NCBI GenBank assembly: GCA_003024785.1
Contig: PUQB01000402.1
Location: forward strand, 72,287-136,286
Source of the DNA: Selaginella tamariscina
Taxonomy: Eukaryota > Streptophyta > Lycopodiopsida > Selaginellales > Selaginellaceae
Direction: 5' to 3'
Length of the DNA: 64,000 nt
The position numbers were made by a program, and so were the translations under genes. Under the pieces are notes generated by a model. That model was not told where the DNA came from, did no database searches, and saw nothing but the letters and a program-made list of their open reading frames with translations. Shown piece after piece: positions 26,901-38,916 of this stretch (position 1 is its first letter; each line of letters begins with the position of its first letter).

Positions 26901-28200
26901 TGTAAACTTTGAACATACTTCAAACACTTAATAAAAGCACATAAAAGTTTTTAATTATATATTCTATACAATTACTAGAAACAATTTAGTAAATTTATTG
27001 TTTATTTACATGTGAAACATTATACTTTATAATCATCTCTCCATGTGTGTGTGTGTGTATGAGAGAGAGAGAGTTTGCAATCAAATGCCATAATGCAAAA
27101 TCAAATTCTAAAAAACAAGTTGTATAACATTAGTTTTATGTGATTTTTAATATTATTAATGCGTATCAAGCTTAGCTATAAATTTAAGTATATTATATTA
27201 TAAATAAGGTTGGAGGCATTTTGTTTATCAATTTGTGTTCATGAGTTTGAGTTTGAGTTGAGTTCACAAATCAAAGTTTTTAAAAAAATAATCTAGTTGT
27301 GGTTCATGATGAATTAAAAAATGAAGAACAAAATTTAAAATTTAAAATTTTATAATTAGTAAAACTTGGTAGTTTAAAAAATAAATGAAACGTCATATTA
27401 AGGTTTTTGACGAATGGCATTAAAATATAATAAGAATTTATATTCATAAGTCAATTTGAAGTTTCAGCTTTGTAATTAACAAGTGGGCTTTACTTATATA
27501 ATTTGTCATAAGTAAGTACATCATAAAGCTTAACTTATTTGTTAATTCCTTCTCAACATAGTTTGGCAACTTGAAATGTTTGTTTAAGAAACTTTCATGT
27601 GACTTGTCGCTAAAGACATTAGTGAGAATGTTTAACAAATTCTTTTTATGAAAATCAAAATTACTCATTGAATCTATATAATGAAATCAAATTAAATTTA
27701 TAAATTTACAAATCATTGGTTTCAATTACTAGTGATGAGTCTTTATTTCAAGTCTCTAAAGATCTTAACAAGTGAATATGCCCTTTCGATATCGCATATC
27801 GATCATCATGTGGTCACACAAGTTGCAACCATACTTCCCGTACCGGCTATAAAATCAACAACCATAACATGTGGTGGTTCATATAACTCAATGCATGTAC
27901 TCTGCTCCAAGAGGTACAATCATAAGCATTCCATTGTTTTGAATATTCAAAATAATGTCGGTGTTGCTGTTGTATCCTTGGATAACAAGTCTAATAGCAA
28001 ATTTCCAAGACAACACCTTCAATAGAGTGCAAACCTTTAAAAAATAATTAAATAAAGAATGCAATGTACCTTCCATAATTTGTTGCCGACTTGGACTTGA
28101 ACACATGTGTTGCAGATTGCAGATTAGAGACCTTGATTTGATGAGAGCATTTTCGAAGACAACATCTCAATATGGAAACACTGAAAGAATGAAGATGAGC
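26900..28200. other. AT-rich stretch without recognised gene
   Basis: Short open frames here have no family resemblance that can be recognised. A GT/GA run lies at about 27,044-27,073. Confidence 0.4.
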
Positions 28201-31080
28201 ATGTTGATGGGACTAAGATAATTTTGACGAGTTATAATGCATGGGTGACGTGTTTCTTAGTGAGTTCATTCCATTTGGGCAAGGTTTCATCAAGGAGAGG
28301 GAGGCCGTTTGATAAGTCGAACATCATTAAATTTACATATGCCTATTTTACCACAAACCTTCTTAGTTATGTACCAAACCTTCTTAAGTCATCCAAAATT
28401 TTATGACGATGGTACACATCCATTCCAATGTAATTAACATGAATGATGTCGATCTTAGGGATGATGTTTGGATGTGTGTCCAACTATAAGAAAATTTAAT
28501 GAAGGTTAATAAGAACGTGTGGTTTGTAATGAATAGGAAGGCAGGATTGCATTCACTGTGCTCGCTAGCAAACCCCATGAAAGAAAGATGCAAGAGTAAA
28601 TTTTATTGGTGGGTTTCGCTGAAGAACCCTATACACCAAGAAAAATAATATATAAGAATCTAAGAATGCAAGATATGTTATACAATTATTTTCATGTGGA
28701 GTTTTGCATTGCCAAGCCGTCTTTTCTGCACTTTTGTAGCATTTGGTAAAAGCGGTATGAATGTTAAGGCTTCATTGTTCGAGTCATCTATAAAAAACAA
28801 CTACCTATCACATTAATGTCAAATTAAATAATTTAAGGATATTCACTTAAGTTTTGAAAAGCCTTCTCTTTGCCTTTCTTCTTGAGCGAAATTAGGAATT
28901 TGCAACTACAACAACTTTTCATCTACAATATCTTATATGTTGTCCAATCAAGCCTTGTACCTCTTTGATTGAAATGTGTTGCAATGACATATCTAGAAGT
29001 GGTTGGAAATTAGTCATAAATATTTATAATTGTGCATGGCAACAAACATATAAACATATTTGTGTGTGAAGTATGGCTGACCAGGTTGTTTGTTGAAGGG
29101 TAAAGAGTTAAGAGTTTTTTTGGGGAATGGCTTCCTCACCTATTCTTTCCAAGCATTCTAGTACGTAAGAATAGAAAGTGACACTTGTGATCTTCATAGG
29201 TGAGCTTGTCCTAGGTAGTCAATTTCTAGAGAATCTTCTCTCCTTCATCCAAAGTCTGTGATAATATACATGGATAATAAGGTATCTATCCATTTTTGCG
29301 TTGACTTTTCTTGCATTGTTGAACAACCAATCTTTCAATTATTTAAATGCAAGAGCCTTCTATTCGTAAGTTTGGCTTTAGTGATGTTATAGATAACCTC
29401 CTCACTATGTCCCCTTTTATCTGCCCCTACAAGAACATATTAATCACAACTACCTTATTGAAAAGAATGACTTACTTATGTAGATCAAGGCTAGGGTTGT
29501 GTCTCATTTGAGTGTGTGACATGGATTTACAATATGGATCATCTTTCTTAGTTTCACCCTCTTTTGAAAGTGATTTGTTTTTCTTTTGCCTCCAATAACT
29601 TCTTTAATTGATCACTAGACAAGTGCAAATGTTTGGTCATGAATGTTTACCTTTTTGCATTCAATTTTGGTTGCAAAGATGAATTAATTAAATTAATATG
29701 ATTTGTTAATGTGACTTTACATTGATCAAGACTCCCAAAATAAAGTTGAATAAGAATTTGACACCAAAAGGGTGTCTCTAAGTTTTGTTTTTAAAGCTTC
29801 AACTTGAGGGCATTATAAACCTCCAGCAAGTATGATTCTTTAATGTCTTGCATGGTTATGCTCCTCAAGTGTCTTATTTACTCCACATTGTGCAAGAGAG
29901 TTCCAACTTGGAAAGTGAATTGGCTTAGTTAAAAAAAACACCACAATGTGAGTAAACACATATGAATATGCTTGAATACTTCATGGTTTATCTTTACGTA
30001 AACCATATGTAGCTTCTTGGATTTTTTGAGTACAAACCCTAACAATCACTATCGAAACCTGGTTGTGCACAAATTGTGTCTTAAGTGAACCTTATGGCTT
30101 TCATAATTGTAGTACAACAATGATTATTGTCAGCCACATAGAAAACCTTTTCACCCATAAATTTCCAATCTTCATCAAATGCCAATGTTTTGTCAAAACG
30201 TTACAATTCCTTTTACTCATATGTCATTCCTAAGATCACTTGACCTAATGTCTTCCATAATTGTCATTTTGATCTTGAACAACTATGATCAACCTTGTAA
30301 AATTTGTAACTCATAGTCTGCATAGAGAGATGTACTCCACAATTTGCAACTTAGTGTACCTAATATCTTCTAGGAGCTTGTTGGTGGTTTAGTCTTTTGC
30401 TTGTAACACCATCCGCCTAACCCTATCCATGACATGTCCATCCATTTTGCTCACTCACATTCCATGCAAAGCGCCTTCACTAGTTGGATTATATGTTGGT
30501 TGTCCCCTTGTTGGTTGGTGTTGCTAGGAGGTTCCTCTAGAGGTGAGAAGGAGCCTTCACCAGTTTGGTTTTTATTCTAGTTGTCATGTTGTTGATCAGT
30601 GTTGCTGGTAGGTTCCTCTGAAGCTAGTGAGTGATGCTTGGGTTGTGCTTCTTCAAAATGTGTAGGAGAAGACATGAGTATCAAGGGTGAAAGCACTTTC
30701 ATGAGGGTATAATTGAATGACGAAAGCAAAGGCAAATTGATGAATGTTTAATTTGGTGTGATCTCTCTTGTTTGTATGTTGACTTTCATCTTTTGATAGA
30801 TCCACCACTTCACTTTTGCGTAATGATCGGTCACGTGCCTTTATCTTTGTTGATGTGGCTTGTAGGGTTTCTTTCTCTTGTCTACAAAACTGAGTCAAAC
30901 AAGCATGTTATTCATATCTCTACCCTAAAACATACATCTAAGTGAATTACTAAAAACTCTTGTCTTTATCTTTTTTTGTCGTGCATTTCTTGTTATTAAC
31001 CTATGAAAGCACAATTGGAAACTTTAATATAAAATTAATTCGCTTAAATTGAATTATGCACACACAAAACAAGACACACT
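28200..31080. other. Unrecognised, partly protein-like repeat region
   Basis: More balanced base composition than its surroundings, with many interrupted frames, but no domain could be named. Two of the palindromic motifs typical of 31.1-32.6 kb occur near 28,563 and 28,606. A roughly 80-base tandem duplication at about 30,470-30,630 gives a minus-strand repeat of the type EEPxSNTxQQxDNQ. It is probably an old transposon body, but that is inference. Confidence 0.35.
30470..30630 (-). repeat. Tandem duplication of about 80 bp
   Basis: Two adjacent units, each containing GCCTTCAC-AGTT, GTTGTC, GTTG-TCAGTGTTGCT and AGGTTCCTCT in the same order. On the minus strand they encode two versions of a Ser/Glu/Gln-rich segment, suggesting the remains of a coding repeat. 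Confidence 0.6.
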
Positions 31081-31099
31081 AAACAATAAATAATAATAT

Positions 31100-32585
31100 T
31101 GCTAGGGTTCACAAGCAAACCCCACCAATAAAACAATAGTAGAATGTTGGACTCATAGCTTATAAAATTAAAATACCAATCATGACTAAGATTTGTGTGC
31201 TACACAAGAATCATATAAACAGAAATTCCATATATTGTGGAGTTTGTTGACAAACCCCATATATTAAAAATTGATTTAATGAAAAGCAATCAATAATTGA
31301 ATATGAATTCATCATTTAGGCAAAAACGATAACCATAAGATTGTGAGGTTCACTAGCAAACCCCACAATAACCAAAATCAAGAAGACCCTCAAATATAAA
31401 TACGTCAGTGGAGAAAATTTGAATACCTCATAAATCCAAAAAAGTTACAATGGTAGACAAGTAAAATAATGAATTAAAACATGGGAATCTTATAGAGAAT
31501 TAATTTCTAATAATTGCAAATACCAATATGACCGTTGGGGTTTGCATGCGAATCGGTACGAAAATTACATTTTAAAATCACAAAGATGCAAGATATCATT
31601 GGGGTTCACCAACGAACCCCAAAGTTTGTATATAATTTTTGGGGTTTTGGCAAACCCCAAGGATATCTACATTATTATTCTTGAATTACAAGAAAAATAT
31701 AAAAAAGCCATGGGGTTCATTGGCAAACCTCATAGACAACTAATTTCTAATATTTGCAAATACCAATACGACCATTGAGGTTTGCATGCAAATCCCAATG
31801 AAAACTACATTCTAAAAATCACAAATAAGCAAGATATCCTTGGGGTTCGCTAGTGAACCCCAACAATTATATATAAACTTTAGAGTTCACTGGTGAACCC
31901 CAAAAATATCTACTTGGTATTGCCCGAATTTTAAGAAAAATATAAGAAAAACATGGGTTTGCTAGCAAACCCCACCATGAAACTACATTCTTGAATATAA
32001 AAAAATGTAAGAAACCCTTGAGGTTCACCAGTGAACCCAAAAAATCTAAATAAACCAATGATAAATAACTAGACACACTTCAACAAACACATGGGGTTTG
32101 CCTGCAAACCCCAAAGAAAAGACACTTAGTCATTAGTATATTACAAAAGTGGCCAAAAATACATAGGGTTCGCCAGTAAACCCCTTGAACAAATAAACCT
32201 CTTGAATAAATAAAAAACAAAAACACATGGGGTTCATTGATGAACCCCATCAAAATATATGATCCACGTGAAGAAGTTTAAACACACTCCAAGAAAACCA
32301 TGGGGATCACCTACAAACCCTAAAGCAAATAACAAACTAAAGGTACAAATCTAAATAATTCCAAACCAATAAATCGGATTACCATAATATATATTAACAC
32401 ATCAATTAAGAGAATCCTAAAAAAATTAAAACAAACACTGGGTTCACTAGCAAACCCCAATAAAATTATAATTTAAATAAATCAAGGACTATTTGACATG
32501 AAAAAAACAACATTGCCCAGGACAATTGGCAAATTTTGTCCCCAAACAGAAACACATTTGGGGTTTGCTAATGAACCCCAATGAA
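31100..32585. repeat. Array of about 18 short GC-rich palindromes
   Basis: About 18 imperfect palindromes of roughly 20-24 bases lie in AT-rich spacers. A good example is GGGGTTCGCTAGTGAACCCC at 31,842-31,861. Approximate starts: 31,104, 31,238, 31,345, 31,537, 31,600, 31,640, 31,711, 31,775, 31,841, 31,882, 31,953, 32,019, 32,091, 32,165, 32,228, 32,301, 32,439 and 32,559. Spacing is mostly 63-74 bases, sometimes 41. A higher-order unit of about 240 bases is visible between 31,501 and 31,980, because the spacers also match. Arms keep GGGGTT and AACCCC while the centre varies as complementary pairs in many copies. Single copies occur near 28,563, 28,606 and 39,946. No cas-like gene is present and this is eukaryotic DNA, so it is not CRISPR. 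Confidence 0.8.
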
Positions 32586-32589
32586 GAAA

Positions 32590-34281
32590 AAACAAGCTAA
32601 AGTGAAAGGAAAATTAACCAAAAGCACATGCCATTTTCCTCTTTCGCCCATTTGCCATTGCTAAATCGGGCAAAGCAACAACAAGAGGTTTATGGCAATG
32701 AGCTCCTCACATGCAAAAGAATTATTATCCATTTTGATATCATCTACCAAAAAGATTATAAAAACATGAGAGTGTGTAAAGGGAAAGAAATATGAAATAT
32801 GACTTGAAAAAAAATGGGAACTAAATAACTTCAAAGACTTAAATTCCTACAAATATAATTAATAATGAATTGTTTCTAAGAGGGAGGCACAAAAGAAAAA
32901 ACCAAAAGATTAGAGTGAGAAAATATGGAAAGAGGGAATGTTGTTTAGTCAAAGAAAGAAAATGTGAACATACTACTCTATGAAGAACTTCAGTAATGCA
33001 GAGATGTAGGACCACCCCCAAACTCTATTTATAGTGCCAAGGGGGATGACATAATTAAATAAGAGATCATTTCTTGTCTTACAAAAAAATTTTAATAAAA
33101 AGGAGCAGGATTATTGTAGTTAGATTCAGATTAATTATAATACATGATGGGAATTCTATCCACTTATATTTGATAAATAAGAAATAAGGATATTATGACA
33201 TCAAATAGATTTAATGTTGCAGTTGTTTACATTGGTTTGCACAATCATCCTTTGGATCAAGGTGTCAACATGAAGACTCTGAGAAAAATGAACGCTATAG
33301 CTATGAATATTGTAACAAAGAGTATGTTTACCACCCCCAAATATATTCAAAAAGATGATTTATAAGGAACATGCGATGAATATCCTCTTAACAATGGTTC
33401 TCCTCTAGATGATAATTAGTTTAGTGAATTGATACATTCTCTTCAACCTATTACAACATGAAGTTATTGTACCATTTCTTTTTGTGGTTATTGATACTCA
33501 TCATTTCTTCTAAGGATTAAACATTGGGTGGAAGAATCTAAAAGAGTGGGTATTCAATCCGTTTTAGATTTAAAATCAATATGCCCTAAATACATATATG
33601 GTAGTTTGTTTCTTAATCAACTTGACAATGTCAAACAACAATATTATGTATTCAAGATGTCCACAAGGGGACTAACCTCAGGTGTTGATCTCATCAGGAA
33701 AATAGATATGTCGGGGATGGTGATCTTATAAATTCTAGATTCATTTCAACTAATGAATGGGTTACCATGACAACACATGTTTTAATCTCAAGTAAGCTAT
33801 TTATGCGTTTTAAAAAATTTGTAACAAGTTTAAGGTATAACTTAACCATTGTTGTTGGTGAATTTAAAGTGCAAGATCATGCAAGTGGTGTTCTAGAACT
33901 CATTTAACAAGGTTGTGATCAAACATACTACAAAACAAACCAATTTCAGAAGATTCTTAGCAGATGCAGCTGTCACAAATTGGACATAGTAGTAAGAGAG
34001 GTGTACAATGGTGACCAAACATCTCACATGGAAGGTCAGGAGAGGATGTATGTCTTCCATTAGAGTCAAAGCCTTAAATAACACACCCAATTGTATATTC
34101 GACCAAAATTTTTAAATTAAGCATAAGATGATCTACTTGGAGTGGCTTCAAGATCCAACTGAGGAAGTTGAAGCACAATGTAATGAAATCCATTTGTGGT
34201 GGAGGAGAAATATCATGTAGACACCATGAATTTACCACAACTCGAGTGCTAGCTAGGATGGTGGTACATTAAAATTCATTA
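32590..34281. other. Unrecognised region with a possible MULE-like trace
   Basis: At about 33,200-33,260 the plus strand reads VYIGLHNHPLDQG. HNHPL is common in zinc-finger parts of FAR1/MULE-type transposases. The following frame (33,528-33,731) has no recognised domain. The evidence is thin. Confidence 0.25.
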
Positions 34282-34286
34282 GTGGG

Positions 34287-35294
34287 TGTCAAGCCACGAT
34301 TCAAGAACAAGGAAGCTTGACTCAGGAGTAGAACAAGGGAGCTTGACTCAGGAGCAGGGCAAGGCAGGACATGAACTAAGATCTCAGGAGCAGGACAAGG
34401 AGCATGACATGAACTAGGAACTCAAGAGCAGGATAAGGAACTAGGAACTCATGAGCATGACAAGAATTAGGAACTCAAGAGCATGACAGGAACTAGAAAC
34501 TCAAGAGCATGACAGGAACTAGGAACTCAAGAGTAGGACAATGAGTAGGACAGGAACTAAGAACTCAGGAGCATGACAAGGCGCAAGACAGGAACTAGGA
34601 ACTTAGGAGCATAACAAGGCGCAGGACAGGAAACTAGGAACTCAGGAGTAGGAGCAGGACAAGGGAGCTTGACTTAAGAGCAGGGCAAGGAGCAGGACAG
34701 GAACTAAGAACTCAAGAGCAAGACAAGGAGCATGATAAGAACTAGGAACTCAGGAGCAGGACAAGGAACTTAGGAGTAGAACAAGAACTAGGAATGCAGG
34801 AGTAGGACAGGAACTAGGAACTCAGGATCAGGACAAGGAACTAAGAACAAGACAAGAACAGGACCAAGGAAGCTTGACTCAGGAGTAAGACAAGAACTAG
34901 GAACAAGATGAGAACAAAGAGGCAAGAAGTAAGACAAGAACAAACAAGAATGATCGTAGAATGACTTGTGTTGATAGTAACTGATATACAACAATTAAGT
35001 CGGAGCTTTTATGCTCACAACTCCAAGAGCTAATCTGGTCATGAGTCTAATCTAGTCATGAGCTCAAAATGGTGACCCTTATTTTGAAGGTATATCCTAT
35101 AGCATATCCTGTAGGCATATCCTATAAGTATATCATGTAGGCATATCCTATAGGTATATCCTATAGGCATATCCTATGGCATATCATGTATCTCGTATCC
35201 TGTATCCTGTATCTTGTATTATGTATCCTATATCCTGTATCCTGTATCTTATATCCTGTATCCGAAATCCTGCATCCTGTATCAGGTCGTGACA
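34287..35294 (-). repeat. 3' LTR of chromovirus element 1
   Basis: About 1 kb, same architecture as the 5' LTR: a long minisatellite-like stretch (about 34,330-34,920), a unique block (about 34,950-35,080), then short TATCCT-type repeats (about 35,085-35,285). Confidence 0.9.
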
Positions 35295-35349
35295 GCACCT
35301 CCTCCTTAAGGATGAGTTTCATGAGTCTTGGGACCTAGTTTAGTAGGAT

Positions 35350-36510
35350 AATGTTAATAGAAAGCAGCAACCTTGGAAGAAGCATGAAGTAAGTTGGATG
35401 CAGGCTCCCAAGTGCGATCGATAGGCAAATAACCTTTCCAATCCACCAAGTATTGAAGTTGGCGGCGATGAAGACGAGAATCAAGAATGGCTGCAACTTC
35501 ATACTCAGGTTTATCGTTAATGACCATAGGAGGGAGGAAGGAAGCATGACCAAGAGGAGAAGAAGCATGACCAAGAAGAGAAGAAGGATGATACGGCTCC
35601 AACAAAGAGGTGTGAAACATAGGATGAAGTTTCATCGTAGATGGTAATTCTAGTCAGAAAGCTACAAGATTGACCTCAGTTGCAATCATGTAAGGGCCTA
35701 ATCGTTAAAAATCCAACTTAGAAGAAGGCATGTTAGTGCGAATATGCCAACGAAGAAGCCACACAAGATCACCAATCTTGTATGCAGGTGCTGGTTGACG
35801 ATGAGCATCAGCATGATGCTTGTACTATTCCTGTGCCTGTTGAAGATGAACCCGGAGATCATCCTGTACCTGACGAAAATGCTGGAGATGATCCTGTACT
35901 GTAGGAGCGGAAGAAGGAGAAGCAGGAGGAGCAAAGTTAAAATGTGGATGGTAGCCTGTGAGAGTGAAGAAATGTGTCTGGCCTGTAAATACATGAACGG
36001 AGTTGTTGTAGGCAAACTCCGCCATTGGATGAAGGTCCAACTAGTTGTACTGTTGGTAACTGATGAAGTAGCAAAGATATTGCTCCAAAGTCTGAATCGT
36101 GCATTCGGACTGCTCATCAATTTGTGGATGATATCCAGAAGAAAGATCCGCTTTGACTTGTAGACTTTGGAGAAGCTCTCGCCAAAATTTGGATATGAAT
36201 TGTGGGCCTCGATCAAAAACAATGCTCTCAGGAAGACCATGATGTTGGAACATTCACGGATTACCAACTCAGCAGTTATCTGGCCTATAGCCGTCTTGTT
36301 GCATGGTAGGAAATGAGCATGTTTGGTGAAACTGTCAACCACCACAAGAACTGTATCGAATCCACAAGGAGGAAAATCTGTGAGGAAATCCATAGAAATG
36401 GATCTCCAAGGAGCAGAAGGAACAAGAAGAGGACGAAGAAGACCAGAGCGCGCGTGATGAGGCATCTTCGACATGTTGCAGGTGTCACAACTCCGTACAA
36501 ACCTTTTCAC
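35350..36510 (-). mobile_element. Integrase and chromodomain region of element 1
   Basis: Minus strand. Integrase is seen as a CDTC zinc-binding piece, ISMDFLTDFP and VVVDSFTKHAHFLP (about 36,290-36,510), then GLPESIVFDRGPQF (about 36,200-36,250). The final part, about 35,350-35,500, gives a chromodomain (LQYLVDWKGYLPIDRTWEP). The chromodomain supports placement in the chromovirus clade. Broken. Confidence 0.85.
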
Positions 36511-36839
36511 AAACCTACAACCTAGGCCACTAGTAGTTGTGAGTCACGAACTCAATGTCTTGGCCACACCAAAATGTCTTGTAGCCAGGGTATCATGACA
36601 ATCCTGTACCGCATGAGTCCTACAAACACCAACAGGAACGTATAAGAGACCTCCCGGTACAGGAGTTCGTCCTGTATGGTGAATAACTTATAGTCTGAAC
36701 AGGAACTGGAGGAAGAGGAGCTTGCAATGTCAGGACTAATGTGGGGAACACATTCTTTGCCAAGTGGTCTATAGCCAACTACAAACAGATGTCCTATAGA
36801 AGTGTTAAATTTGCTGGAGCTTGATGAACCTGTAGTGCT

Positions 36840-37340
36840 GATGAATTGACATGAGGTGAATCAAGAGTGGAAGAGTCTGCGGATGTGCTGAGGAACTAAC
36901 ATGAGGTGAATCCTGTCGAGGAGGAGTCTTCAACACTGATACAAGATTGGAAGAACCCTGTACAGGAATCCGCAAACTTATAAGAGTGGAGAGAGCATGC
37001 GGATGTGTTGAAGAACTGACATAAGGTGAATCCTGTTTGTCACAACCTTTCCCTCTCCCCTTATGTCAACTAGGCAAAGGGCCAATTGGTGTTTATGAGA
37101 GGGCCCCTGGTCATGATACGCTTGAATCTTTTTGCCCACATATCCCACAATCTTTACCTAGGTAGTCAATCCACCAGGTTAGAACTATGACACTGTCGAG
37201 GAGGAATTTCAACACTGATACAGGATTGAAAGAATCCTGTATAGGAATCCACAAACTTACAAGAGTGGAGAGAGCCTGCAGATGTGTTGAGGAACTGACA
37301 TGAGGTGAATCCTGTCGAGGAGGAATCTTCAACTCTGATA
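36840..37340. repeat. Tandem repeats of about 120 bp inside element 1
   Basis: Units sharing TGAGGTGAATCCTGTCGAGG, then CTTCAACACTGATACAGG, then GGAATCC-CAAACTTA and AGAGTGGAGAGAGC recur about three times in the internal region. One unit is split by the miniature solo LTR at 37,038-37,192. Confidence 0.75.
37038..37192 (-). mobile_element. Solo LTR of a TRIM-like element nested in element 1 (fossil)
   Basis: A 155-base block starting TGTCACAACC and ending TATGACA matches, in reverse, both terminal repeats of the miniature element at 55,676-56,180. It interrupts a tandem-repeat unit of element 1 whose intact versions lie nearby. Near-identical 5-base flanks (CTGTT and CTGTC) fit a target duplication. 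It is therefore an LTR left after its element was lost, younger than the insertion of element 1. Confidence 0.82.
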
Positions 37341-37864
37341 CAGAATAGGCATGGTCAATCCTGGAGCTTGTACTGCCTCAGACACGAAGGACGTATCTTG
37401 CACGTAGGAAGGTATAGGATTGATCCTGGCTGCCGAAGAGGAAAATGTGAGCGTCCTAGACCTCCAGTCGATCTAAGGATTTGCAACCACGAACCATGGC
37501 ATGCTCAAAACGATGGAGTCGACTGAGTCTTGATCAAGCTGAAGGAAATTGAATAGTTGAATGCGCCATGACTGTAAGAGAGAGGTGTGGTAGCATGAGT
37601 AATTGTGTTTGAAACAATTAGACGACCATCGGCCACCTCTACAGGAACTGCACACTTCAACTTCACCACTAGAATGCCATGCTGAGTTGCAAAAGTGTCA
37701 TCCATGAAGCATGCATTTGCACCAGTGTTTAACAGGGCAAACTCCTCGAGCTCTCAATTGTTAAGGCGAATGTGTACAGAAAACTTGAGTGATGGAATGT
37801 TATGAGCAACACCAATGAAGCCTGCACCTACATCCAACTTCGCGGCTCCTAGACGGAGTGGACA

Positions 37865-38818
37865 TTAAACTTCAGCTTCAACTTCAACTTCACGTGTCTT
37901 GAACTTTCTAGCTTTAGTAAGACATTCTGCCACCTTGTGTCCTGCTTCACTACAATACAAGCATAACTTTTCACGACGACGACGTTGCTTCTCCACAGCT
38001 GAAAGTGGACCACGCTTGTATTTCTCAACCTCCATAAGGACTACTCCAGAAGGTGTCGCAGGAACATGTGCTACAACCGCAAGATTGGCTTGCAGGAACA
38101 ATTGACGGGATTTTTCCTAACGATGCTCAAATAAACAGTTGTCGCAATGAACGGCCTGTTGCATGATCTCTACTAATGTTTGGGCATCTAGTAACGTAAG
38201 GAGAAGGTCCTTCACGTCATCCCTCAACCCAAAATGAAAGTGTTCGATCAATGCAGTCTCATCCCATGGAATGTTTGTGCAAAGTTGTTGAATTCGGATG
38301 CATAAATGGAAGCTAGTTGGGATCCTTGTGTGAGATTCCGTAACTTCGTGCATGTGGAACGGTACTTATCGGGATCTCCAAAGTAGGCTTCAAAGGCAGC
38401 CACGAATCCTTCAAAGTCTTCCATCAATGAGTCATCATGTTCCAACAAAGGGGCAACCCAAGCCCGTGGAGATCTAACTAGTAAGAATGTCAAAAGGCCA
38501 ACCTTTTGTGCATCAATCGAGTAGCGGCATGGTTGCATGCGTATTAAGAGCCGGATCTAATTCAGGAAACCTTAAAAATCATCGCGATTGCCACTAAACT
38601 TTTCCAACATGCTGATCTTCAGCTTCAAAGAGAAGATTCGATGAAGAGGAAACCACGGATGCTTGAGAGAGAGCCTGCGCAGCAGCCTTGGAGGATGCAT
38701 CAGCAGCTACATGCGCCGCGTTGGTGAAACCTTGTAGATCCGTGACCACTTGACACAAAGTGGCTAGCTCATGAAGCAACATTTGGTGCTTGCGTTGAAA
38801 TTGCTCAAAATCAACCAT
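37865..38818 (-). mobile_element. gag region of element 1
   Basis: Minus strand. Capsid-like text (for example DDSLMEDFEGFVAAFEAYFG, about 38,370-38,450) is followed by a CCHC zinc knuckle of the form CLYCSEAGHKVAEC (about 37,920-37,960). Typical of Ty3/gypsy gag. Broken. Confidence 0.75.
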
Positions 38819-38916
38819 GATCTATGAAAGAAAAAAGGAGGAAAACGAAGAAGAAGAACCAAGGGAAAAAAAAGTAATTGGAAATCGAAGAGCTATTAAA
38901 GGAGTTACTATCAAAC

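Noticed and set aside
31100-32585. CRISPR array, suggested by regularly spaced palindromic repeats
   Set aside because: Spacers are similar AT-rich repeats rather than unique, repeats are degenerate, there are no cas genes, and the surroundings are plant nuclear DNA.
34788-34994. Repetitive minus-strand open frame in the 3' LTR of element 1
   Set aside because: Translation of the LTR minisatellite only.
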